From Thiopontia sp964344785 (GTDB lineage Bacteria; Pseudomonadota; Gammaproteobacteria; GCF-002020875), in assembly GCA_964344785.1 (NCBI GenBank), contig CAYFOR010000078.1, forward strand, positions 1 to 13,661: 13,661 nt of DNA, given 5' to 3'. Both the position numbers and the translations under genes were made by a program. Below the pieces are notes generated by a model. The model was given only the letters and a program-made list of their open reading frames with translations, did no database searches and was not told where the DNA came from. Shown here in pieces: positions 6,344 to 13,323 of the stretch (position 1 is the first letter of the stretch; each line of letters starts with the position of its first letter).

Positions 6344-9300
6344 ATGGATCGGGGAAACACAGCACACAACAGCCAACTTTCCAGCCTCTCCCAAGGAGGT
6401 ATCGGACGGTCGCTACTGTTCTCCGCCACCCTGTTACTGCTACCACTGATCTTCTTTGTCGCTCAAATCACTATTGAGAAGCGGGAGGAGATTACCCGGC
6501 TGGAACACCATCTGACCATGTTGGACTGGGTCTCTCCGCTCTATGATGCACTCAATCTGAGCACCCAATACCGTGGACTGCGTGAGATCTCCGCCCAATA
6601 CCCCGGTCACTACCCCTTTGCCGAAGAGCACCAACGTTCACTGCAGCAACTGCTTGATCTGCAGCTTCAACAGCTCGGGAAGATGCATAACCAACTGCCG
6701 GATGAACATTTCCAGAAAGCAGGCATCGGTCAGAGTATTGAACTGATCACCGACACTTGGCAAGAGCAGCAGGGGGAGCAGTTCTCTTTTCAGATGATGA
6801 GTGATGTTGTCACCCACCTCAACCAGCTCATCCTCAACCTGCTGCCCGAACAGAACAACATGGAGACCATCCTGTTACAGGATATTCTCGAACTGCGAGA
6901 GGCTATCGCCCGGCTACGCGGCACAGGCAGTGGCCTGCTCGCCTACGCGGCAGCCAACAATACCAAGCTGAATCCCAACAATCTGATCGAACAGATCATC
7001 AACCAACTGGAGCATGGTCTGTGGGAGTCCGAGAGCCGCTTTGTTCAGTTGCGTGACGCGCTTGGAAAGGATCGCGAGATTCTGGATGAGCAGCTTATTT
7101 CGCTGATGACCGAACTGGTTGGTGAGATCCAGGAGTTGCGTGACCTGGTTCGCTGGGAACTGATCGATACGGCCACGGTTGACTATCAACCGGAGGAGTT
7201 TTTCAAGGAAGGCACCGATCCGATCGAACTGCTGCACCTGCTTTCAATGGAAATTCGGGAGCGCGCCAAAATAACCATCACCCGGCAGATCGGGGAGCGT
7301 AGACAACATACCTTCCAGATGCTCTCACTGGTAGGAGGCACCCTGCTGATTGCGGTACTGCTCGCTTTTCGCAGTACCATACGTGTAGTTCGAGGCGTTC
7401 AGCAGGCAGTCTATCTATTGCAACGGATCGGTCATGGTGACTTTCACCATCCGGTACCGATCCGGACGGGTAAAGGAGAAATTGGCTTGCTTCTGGAGTC
7501 CATTCAACAGACCCAGCACCGTCTCAACCTGAGCTATCAGGAGCTGGTATCGGCACAACAGTTCTCTGAAAGCCTCACTTCCAGCATGGAGGAAGGGGTC
7601 TACGCACTGGACTCCCAGGGCCATCTGATCTTCATGAACCAGGCTGCAGAGCGCATCCTCGGTTGGCAGTTTGAGGAGCTGAAAAGCAGGAATATCCACG
7701 AAGTGGTCCATGCACATTCAAATGAAAATACCGCCATTCCCACCGACCAGTGCCCAATCCATCTCAAGGCAAGCCGAGGTGGCAGTCACCACTCCGACGA
7801 TGAGTGGTTTCGACATAAGGACGGCACACTCATACCGATCGAATTCACCGCCGCACCACTGCGCATTGCCAAACGGGAACGACTGATCGGTTCTGTTGCG
7901 GTGTTCCGGGATATCAGTGGTCGGCTGGTACTGGAAGAGCAGTTGCGCACGGCAGCAGAGGAGGCTGCAACGGCCAATCGTGCCAAGGATGAGTTTTTGA
8001 CCAGCATGAGTCACGAGTTGCGCACCCCGTTAAGTGTCATCATCGGCAACTGCGAACTTCTGGAAGAGCGGGAAACCGTTCAGGAAAAGCAGCTGATGGT
8101 GAAGGCGATCAGTAGCTCAGGCCGTAGGCTATTGGCATTGATCAACGACATCCTGGATCTTTCCAAAATCGAGGCCGGCATGTTCTCGATCCATGAGGTT
8201 CCCTATGATCTGGACCACCTGATCGATGAGATCGAACAGATGTTCGAGACCCAAATGAGAGATGCCGGACTCCAGTTTGTGGTCGAGCGCAAGATTCCGC
8301 TATGCCATCTGCTGATTGGCGATGTACAGCGAGTCGGACAGATTCTGATCAACCTGGTCGGCAATGCCTTGAAGTTCACCGACAGTGGCAGTGTCCACTT
8401 CGCAGTTGAATGTAGTGAAGAGCGGCTCATCTTCAAAATTGAGGATAGCGGGATCGGGATGTCCGATGAGGCACTCCAACGCCTCTTTCGGCGCTTCGAG
8501 CAGGCAGATCAGGCCATTGCACGCCGCTTTGGTGGTAGTGGCCTGGGGCTTTACATCTCTTACTGTCTGGCACAGCAGATGGGCGGTACCATCGAGGTAG
8601 AGAGCGAACTGGACCAGGGTAGTCTGTTCCGCGTCGAACTGCCCTATCGATTATCGGATCAAAAACGGGCACAAACCGAGCAGGAACAGAAGGGCAGCGT
8701 CATCGAATACCAGCTTGAAGGAAGCGTTCTGATTGCAGAAGACTCGCCTGAAATGCAGCAGATCGAACGAAAAATGGTAACGGCGATCGGACCATCGGTC
8801 ACTTTTGCCAACAATGGAAAAGAGGCCGTTGCGCTGAGCAGGAAACAGGCGTTCGATCTGATATTGATGGATATGCAGATGCCTGAAATGGATGGAATCG
8901 AGGCCTCACAAACCATCCGTGCCCATGGCAACTATCCCCCGATCATCGCCGTGACCGCCAATGTGATGCCGAGCGACCGGGAACGCTTTCTGCAGGCCGG
9001 CTGCAACGATTTTATGGGCAAACCGATCAATCGCACGGACCTGGAACGAATGCTTGCAAAATACCTGCGAAAAAGCGACCGGCCACTCTGCGTGGATGAT
9101 GATCAGAACGACTCCCTGTCCGACTTCGACGAGACATTTGATGACGATCTGATCGATGACGAAATGCTGCAACTGTTCATCGAGATGATGGAAGAGAGGA
9201 GAGCATTGATCGAACAGTCGATCCAGGAGCATGACTGGAAACAGATTGGTGCGATTGCACACATGATCAAGGGAACAGCCGCTGCCTACGGTTTCCCACA

Positions 9301-9421
9301 GCTTGCAGAGGTTGCCCGGCAGATCGATCAGGAGATGAAATCGGGCGTCACGACCCCGTCGCCGACGTATATCCAGCAACTACTGCAAGCGTTGGAAGAG
9401 GTTATCCTGCAACAACGCTGA
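6344..9421 (+). CDS. Membrane hybrid histidine kinase, sensor-PAS-HisKA-HATPase-REC-Hpt
   Basis: A 1025-residue inner-membrane sensor with a full phosphorelay. TM1 lies at about 22-44 (FSATLLLLPLIFFVAQITI) and TM2 at about 326-342 (LVGGTLLIAVLLAF), enclosing a periplasmic region of about 280 residues that looks all-helical. Then come a HAMP-like linker (about 345-395), a PAS domain (about 406-525, MEEGVYALDSQGHLIFMN to FRDISGRL), HisKA with H557 in SMSHELRTPL, HATPase with NLVGNALKFT, EDSGIGMS and GSGLGLY, a receiver with D843 in LILMDMQMPEMDG, and Hpt with H973 in IAHMIKGTAAAYGF. The order recalls TorS/BarA-type kinases. The ATG at 6344 lies downstream of the TATAAT; the frame is open to a TTG at 6251, but that would place promoter and repeats inside the gene. 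The ribosome site is weak. Catalytic core and receiver are clearly related to those of the kinase at 224-2185. No signal can be named; no partner regulator with a DNA-binding domain is next to it. Confidence 0.93.
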   Translation: MDRGNTAHNSQLSSLSQGGIGRSLLFSATLLLLPLIFFVAQITIEKREEITRLEHHLTMLDWVSPLYDALNLSTQYRGLREISAQYPGHYPFAEEHQRSLQQLLDLQLQQLGKMHNQLPDEHFQKAGIGQSIELITDTWQEQQGEQFSFQMMSDVVTHLNQLILNLLPEQNNMETILLQDILELREAIARLRGTGSGLLAYAAANNTKLNPNNLIEQIINQLEHGLWESESRFVQLRDALGKDREILDEQLISLMTELVGEIQELRDLVRWELIDTATVDYQPEEFFKEGTDPIELLHLLSMEIRERAKITITRQIGERRQHTFQMLSLVGGTLLIAVLLAFRSTIRVVRGVQQAVYLLQRIGHGDFHHPVPIRTGKGEIGLLLESIQQTQHRLNLSYQELVSAQQFSESLTSSMEEGVYALDSQGHLIFMNQAAERILGWQFEELKSRNIHEVVHAHSNENTAIPTDQCPIHLKASRGGSHHSDDEWFRHKDGTLIPIEFTAAPLRIAKRERLIGSVAVFRDISGRLVLEEQLRTAAEEAATANRAKDEFLTSMSHELRTPLSVIIGNCELLEERETVQEKQLMVKAISSSGRRLLALINDILDLSKIEAGMFSIHEVPYDLDHLIDEIEQMFETQMRDAGLQFVVERKIPLCHLLIGDVQRVGQILINLVGNALKFTDSGSVHFAVECSEERLIFKIEDSGIGMSDEALQRLFRRFEQADQAIARRFGGSGLGLYISYCLAQQMGGTIEVESELDQGSLFRVELPYRLSDQKRAQTEQEQKGSVIEYQLEGSVLIAEDSPEMQQIERKMVTAIGPSVTFANNGKEAVALSRKQAFDLILMDMQMPEMDGIEASQTIRAHGNYPPIIAVTANVMPSDRERFLQAGCNDFMGKPINRTDLERMLAKYLRKSDRPLCVDDDQNDSLSDFDETFDDDLIDDEMLQLFIEMMEERRALIEQSIQEHDWKQIGAIAHMIKGTAAAYGFPQLAEVARQIDQEMKSGVTTPSPTYIQQLLQALEEVILQQR

Positions 9422-9446
9422 GTCCGGCATCAGCCAACCAAATCGG

Positions 9447-10517
9447 TCAGAAGTTCTCTCCGATCACCACCCTGTTCTTGCCACTGCTCTTGGCCTCATA
9501 GAGCAGTTGATCCGCCTCTTCAGTCATGCTGACACCACTATCGGTTGACCGTGGTATGCGACTGATTCCGCCGATACTGACCGTCAGGCAGGGGATATCA
9601 AGATCGTTACTGAACTCGATCTGCATCGCCTCAACCGCAGATCGGATGATCTCCGCCACGGTGATAATACCATCACGGTTGGTGTTGGGCAGGACCACAC
9701 AAAACTCCTCCCCCCCGAAACGGGCCGTGAAGTCTCCCGGACGCTTGGCTGCCCCGGCGATGCACTGTGCAATCTGGCGCAGTGCATCATCCCCTGCGAC
9801 GTGTCCAAGGTCATCATTGTAGAGCTTGAACCAGTCAATATCGATCATCAGAATTCCCAGTGGATTGTGAATTCGTCGTGATCGACGCGCCTCGATATCG
9901 AGCTGATTGTCGAGAAAACCGCGATTGTAGAGGCCGGTCAATCCATCATGCCTGGCCTGATGCGCCATCTGCTTGGAGTAATCCTGGATGCGATCCCGAC
10001 TCACAATCAGGTCCCGCTCATTCGACCAGACCATACAGAAGGTCCGGGCCATCTGTTTGATCATCTCCTGGTGGAAAGGTTTACTGACATACAGGGTGTT
10101 CTTCAATACCGCCCGTTGCATCTCATCAATCGTGTGGTCGGAGTAGGCCGTAACGAAGATGATATAGATATCCTCATCGGCTTCACGAATCCGTCTTGCG
10201 GTCTCCAGTCCATCCCACCCCGGTGGCATGCGAATATCGATAAAGGCCACTGCATAGGGGCGATCCTCCTCGACCGCCTGCAATGCCAACTCCAGCGCCT
10301 GCTCTCCCTGAGTGGCCGAGTCAACCTCAAAACTGTCCAAGAGGCTGTCATCCCCATGACTCTCGGGAATGCGAACACCAAGCTCGTGCTGCATCTGTTC
10401 AATCTGCTCCAGGGCCGGATCAGATGCCAGAATCTCCAGATAGGAGTCAATTACACGCTGGTCATCATCTACAACCAGTATCCTGGTATTGATATCTAAA
10501 CAGCTAATTTCCTCCAC
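9447..10517 (-). CDS. Response-regulator diguanylate cyclase, REC-GGDEF
   Basis: Makes the second messenger c-di-GMP from two GTP, with phosphorylation-controlled output, in the cytoplasm (356 residues). The receiver covers about 1-160: acidic DDD at 17-19, phospho-Asp D94 in FIDIRMPPGWDG, T/S in VTAYSDH and K146 in SKPF. The GGDEF domain covers about 185-353: DGLTGLYNRGF, DIDWFKLYNDDLGH, the active GGEEF at 268-272, and an RPGD inhibitory I-site (259-262) placed exactly five residues before it, so product inhibition is expected. The receiver has about 75 residues between acidic pocket and Asp, sharing this enlarged form and the GWDGLETA signature with the kinase at 224-2185. The start is a GTG at 10517, with GAGAGGAG four bases ahead; no in-frame ATG is near. 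It is convergent with the membrane kinase (25-base gap, no terminator seen), and lies 133 bases after tadA. Confidence 0.94.
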   Translation of the reverse strand: MEEISCLDINTRILVVDDDQRVIDSYLEILASDPALEQIEQMQHELGVRIPESHGDDSLLDSFEVDSATQGEQALELALQAVEEDRPYAVAFIDIRMPPGWDGLETARRIREADEDIYIIFVTAYSDHTIDEMQRAVLKNTLYVSKPFHQEMIKQMARTFCMVWSNERDLIVSRDRIQDYSKQMAHQARHDGLTGLYNRGFLDNQLDIEARRSRRIHNPLGILMIDIDWFKLYNDDLGHVAGDDALRQIAQCIAGAAKRPGDFTARFGGEEFCVVLPNTNRDGIITVAEIIRSAVEAMQIEFSNDLDIPCLTVSIGGISRIPRSTDSGVSMTEEADQLLYEAKSSGKNRVVIGENF

Positions 10518-10536
10518 TACACTCCTCTCAAACAGA

Positions 10537-10564
10537 CTAATATCCGCGTAATCTATCCAATCAA
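10537..10564 (-). promoter_or_regulatory. Weak promoter candidate of the diguanylate cyclase gene
   Basis: TTGATT (plus 10559-10564), 16 bases, then TATTAG (plus 10537-10542), each four of six to consensus, about 20 bases upstream of the GTG and just before its ribosome site. The 133-base gap to tadA has no obvious terminator. Low confidence. Confidence 0.28.
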
Positions 10565-10650
10565 TGACAGAGATGCAATAACTACCGATACAATCAACGG
10601 ATTACATCTATACAAGCCTCATCCAAAGCCGTTCTTGACCTGATCATCCA

Positions 10651-11154
10651 TCAACTACGGGTATGCTGCAAACGTTGACGCCGCTGCTGAAAAAACGCCT
10701 TCAATAGCGCACTGCTCTCCTCGGCCAGAACGCCTGCAGTGACCTCGCAGCGGTGATTGAGCACATTGTTCTGCAGTAACTGGAACTGGCTGCCTGCCGC
10801 GCCTGCTCGCGGGTCATGTGCTGCAAAAACAACCCGCTGAATACGGGCCTGAACAATCGCACCGGCACACATCGGACACGGCTCCAGTGTGACATAGAGA
10901 GTCGTTCCCGGCAGCCGGTAGTTACCGACAGACTCTGCTGCCGCCCGGATGGCCCGGACCTCAGCGTGAGCCGTTGGATCGATACTGCCGATCGGGCTGT
11001 TCCATCCCTCTCCCAGCACCGCATCGTCCGCTACCAACAGCGCCCCGACAGGCACCTCGCCACACTGCTGCGCATGGTGGGCCAATTCCAGTGCATGCAC
11101 CATCCAGTCACGGTCAGTATGCACTCTACTCTCATCCGATTGCAAGATAGACAT
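10651..11154 (-). CDS. tadA: tRNA-specific adenosine deaminase
   Basis: Deaminates A34 of tRNA-Arg(ACG) to inosine so that one tRNA reads several arginine codons; a cytoplasmic zinc homodimer, usually essential. The catalytic HAE (H63, proton-shuttle E65) and zinc ligands C93 and C96 in EPCPMCAGAI are present, as are GEVPVGALLV, NYRLPGTTLYVTLEP and GAAGSQFQLL of the TadA branch. At 167 residues the length is normal. Start is uncertain: the ATG at 11154 has no ribosome site, while a GTG at 11124 follows GATGAGAG and would give the shorter N-terminus usual before the DWMVHAL helix. It lies 28 bases after the AbiEii-like toxin gene on the same strand, without a terminator between, so read-through from that module is possible. 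Confidence 0.95.
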   Translation of the reverse strand: MSILQSDESRVHTDRDWMVHALELAHHAQQCGEVPVGALLVADDAVLGEGWNSPIGSIDPTAHAEVRAIRAAAESVGNYRLPGTTLYVTLEPCPMCAGAIVQARIQRVVFAAHDPRAGAAGSQFQLLQNNVLNHRCEVTAGVLAEESSALLKAFFQQRRQRLQHTRS

Positions 11155-11182
11155 GAGTTATAATTCAATCTCAATGATTTGA

Positions 11183-12163
11183 TTAAGAATTGATCTCTTC
11201 TTGCAGTGCCCGAAGCACCATCAGAATCTGCTCAAAATCAGGCACCTCGCCAAAGATCATGTTACCCATTGCACGATAATCAGACCTGACCGATGCCCGC
11301 ACATGGCCCTCCGGCACCAGCACCAAAGTACCCGGTTTCGCCAGATCGTATCTGGCCCAGCCCCGAGGATAGAATCGCTGTTTAAACGCCACTACACTGG
11401 ACAGCAACTCCAAATCAGCCAAAGCCTGCTCCTTTACCGGTGATTGGGTCATCCTGGCCAGATCGTAATAGTGGCGAGAATAACGAGGTGGCTGTGCTCT
11501 TCCTTCGGGACGATGGGCTTCATGGTGCAGAATCGTCGCCTTCTCCCAAAATGTTCGTTCCGCCTTGATGACTTTGACAGTACATTCTCGCTGTTCAAAC
11601 ACCTTGGGAAATGCCTCTGCTGCATAGCAGCTGATCCTACGACTTTCATGAGGCAGCCATGATGCCAGTGGTCCAATTTCCAGGCGCACCTTGGAACGGA
11701 GATAATCATCTGGAAAAGCTGCGGGATAGTTGATATCAATCACAAATGGATCATCAACGTGCACACAACAGCCACACACACCGTCAAGTACAGCTTCGAC
11801 CAACCTCAACAACTCACCACCAATGTACTTTATTGCCTGCTCATTGATCGCCGTATTCAACTGAGCCTGTTTGGTTTTGGAGCGTTCGGCCAAGGGGTCA
11901 ACTTCTCCCAAAAGACGCCAGTCGAGAACCAGATCGATATCTTCCGAAAAACGTTCAATCAGACCATAAACCTTCGACAGACTGGTACCACCTTTGAACA
12001 TCAACAGACGTGCAAGATCCGGCTCCCGGAACAGTCGATTCAGTACCCAGGTTACCCAAAAATCCTTTTCGACAACGGCTGGTGTAGTGCCCTTCTGCAT
12101 CATCGCCGTCTCTGAAAACAGCTCGCTACGTTGCTGCGCAGGAAGCCGGGCAACCCTGTCCAT
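11183..12163 (-). CDS. AbiEii-like nucleotidyltransferase toxin
   Basis: Toxin of a type IV toxin-antitoxin pair (AbiEii/AbiGii family, DNA polymerase beta-like nucleotidyltransferase fold), 326 residues. Seen in order: VEKDFWVTWVLNRLF (residues 31-45), the G-S/T motif MFKGGTSLSKVYG (55-67), the metal-binding acidic motif RFSEDIDLVL (71-80), the KAERTFWEKATILHHEAH region (200-217) and SRHYYDLARM (229-238). These are the four conserved blocks of the family and all look intact. Family members can transfer nucleotides to RNA, including tRNA 3' ends in the MenT group, stopping growth; AbiE is also known as a phage-abortive-infection system. The target here is unknown. Its ATG overlaps the antitoxin stop by one base (TGATG), with AAGGAGG just ahead, so translation is coupled to the antitoxin. 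Confidence 0.92.
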   Translation of the reverse strand: MDRVARLPAQQRSELFSETAMMQKGTTPAVVEKDFWVTWVLNRLFREPDLARLLMFKGGTSLSKVYGLIERFSEDIDLVLDWRLLGEVDPLAERSKTKQAQLNTAINEQAIKYIGGELLRLVEAVLDGVCGCCVHVDDPFVIDINYPAAFPDDYLRSKVRLEIGPLASWLPHESRRISCYAAEAFPKVFEQRECTVKVIKAERTFWEKATILHHEAHRPEGRAQPPRYSRHYYDLARMTQSPVKEQALADLELLSSVVAFKQRFYPRGWARYDLAKPGTLVLVPEGHVRASVRSDYRAMGNMIFGEVPDFEQILMVLRALQEEINS

Positions 12164-12774
12164 CAGCCAGCCTCCTTGCAGATCCGTTTGATGGCCTCAT
12201 AGACCCAACCGGTGACCGAACGGGTATCCCGGAGGATACGGCCACACATTTTCGACTCCAGCTGCTGGCTGATACGCTCGACCACTTTCTGGTTCACATG
12301 CTCCCGGCCTAACGCTTTCAGGGCCTGCACCACCAGACCACTCTCCCTGTATTTGAAGCCCACATCCTTCAAGGCGGATTTCTTGAAAACCAGTGAATGG
12401 TCTCCTATGTCGTACTCGCGGCCTGGGCCGTCGGAGAGGTAAACCCAGCGCCCCGGAACCTGGACGGAAAGGCCCAGCAGGTTTAGAGCCGCATCACCGG
12501 AAGGCTGAATACGCCAGTTGAATTTGCGCGCCAGAGCATGAGCCACCTGATCGAGATCCGGGCTCAATTGACGTTCCAGTAGCTCACTATAGTGAGGATA
12601 GTCGTAGACCCCTCGACAGACACGGCGGATCTTACCTGCCTTGGTCAGGCTGGAGAGTGCCTGGTGGACATTGTCCTCACTAAATTCGGTCACAAAATCA
12701 GTCTTGGTAAAGGCCCAGCCCCTACCGCGACCATATATCCGTGAAATAATTTTATTTTCAATACCTTGTGACAC
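12163..12774 (-). CDS. AbiEi-like antitoxin (DUF6088 type)
   Basis: Partner of the toxin at 11183-12163; 203 residues. The N-terminal winged helix (about 1-50: IISRIYGRGRGWAFTKTDF then VHQALSSLTKAGKIRRVCRGVYDYP) is the usual DNA-binding part that represses the operon. The C-terminal part (about 60-200, with WRIQPSGDAALNLLGLS and GRWVYLSDGP) is the antitoxicity domain of the AbiEi/DUF6088 group. In type IV systems the antitoxin counteracts the toxin without forming a stable complex with it. The start is a GTG at 12774; no other start codon lies in frame nearby and no ribosome site precedes it, while a -10-like TATTAT ends three bases upstream, so the message may be leaderless. A 14-bp palindrome over the -35 is the likely operator. 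Confidence 0.88.
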   Translation of the reverse strand: MSQGIENKIISRIYGRGRGWAFTKTDFVTEFSEDNVHQALSSLTKAGKIRRVCRGVYDYPHYSELLERQLSPDLDQVAHALARKFNWRIQPSGDAALNLLGLSVQVPGRWVYLSDGPGREYDIGDHSLVFKKSALKDVGFKYRESGLVVQALKALGREHVNQKVVERISQQLESKMCGRILRDTRSVTGWVYEAIKRICKEAG

Positions 12775-12777
12775 AGT

Positions 12778-12813
12778 ATAATACTTAATTTTTTCAGATA
12801 AACAATATTGTTT
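12778..12813 (-). promoter_or_regulatory. AbiE promoter with palindromic operator
   Basis: On the minus strand TTGTTT (-35, plus 12800-12805), 16 bases, then TATTAT (-10, plus 12778-12783). The -35 is half of a perfect 14-bp palindrome, AAACAATATTGTTT, at 12800-12813. An AbiEi-type protein bound there would block the -35, matching known negative autoregulation of AbiE operons. Transcription would begin at or next to the GTG start codon. Confidence 0.5.
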
Positions 12814-12845
12814 TTATGAAGCATGAGCTTAGCAGATCCATAGCA

Positions 12846-13183
12846 CTATGTGCAGCACGATGATTCCGCATTCAAAGCAAAAGCATCCTTGGGCACCCAT
12901 ATCCAGCCCTCGCTTGGGCAAATGTCAGCCTGTGGTGGCATAAGAGCATTCCGCTTTTCCGCAAATAGACTGGCTACCAAGGCGCAGGTTAGAGCATCCT
13001 CGCAATCTATATGGTGTCTGAACGCTTGCAGGCCGAAGGATATGCTTCAATGGCGGTGAGATTGCTGCCATCACTCCAGACGCCACATTCCACAACCTTC
13101 GGTGAAAAACGAGCAAGGGCATGTATCCCTTTCGTGGCTTGGGAACCGATCATGTCTTTACTGGAACAATTATTCCCACTCGA
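12846..13183 (-). pseudogene. Frameshifted, N-truncated remnant of a DUF429-like gene
   Basis: Two coherent pieces read leftwards in different frames. The upstream piece (about 13010-13183) includes DMIGSQATKGIHALARF, VVECGVWSDG and TAIEAYPSACKRS and stops at TAG 13007-13009. The downstream piece (12846 to about 13007) continues as DCEDALTCALVASLFAEKR and SEGWIWVPKDAF and ends at TAG 12846-12848. Both run past where the other frame breaks, and together they resemble the C-terminal half of one protein with an EAYPSA motif, a DALTCAL helix and an EGWIWVP tail. This recalls predicted RNase H-fold DUF429-type proteins, but that name is from memory of the motif style. A stop at 13184-13186 and AT-rich DNA replace the N-terminal half. 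At least one frameshift, and probably a small deletion, lie near 13005-13025. Confidence 0.65.
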
Positions 13184-13323
13184 TTATTGAATTGTTGCAA
13201 CATGTTGAATTCCAAAATTTATTTTTGACTTTGTAAGATCTTTGTAAAGTTTTATCATTCAAAATTTTTATTTCAACCAGTTACCATGGTTCCACCACAT
13301 TCCTTCCCTAAAGATCCCCATTA
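13184..13323. other. AT-rich spacer between two gene remnants
   Basis: No reading frame of note. The stretch is rich in A/T runs and has a short direct repeat (TTTGTAA at about 13229-13246, two copies). It separates the remnant at 12846-13183 from the one at 13324-13661 and may be where the N-terminal half of the first was lost. No transposase, inverted ends or target duplication were found. Confidence 0.4.

Noticed and set aside
9948..10499. 183-codon plus-strand frame
   Set aside because: Antisense to the receiver domain of the diguanylate cyclase.
12850..13059. 69-codon plus-strand frame
   Set aside because: The opposite strand carries the protein-like remnant across the same bases; the plus frame is low-complexity and lacks a ribosome site.
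12925..13122. 65-codon minus-strand frame
   Set aside because: It is the third frame over the remnant; the two neighbouring frames carry the motif-like sequence.
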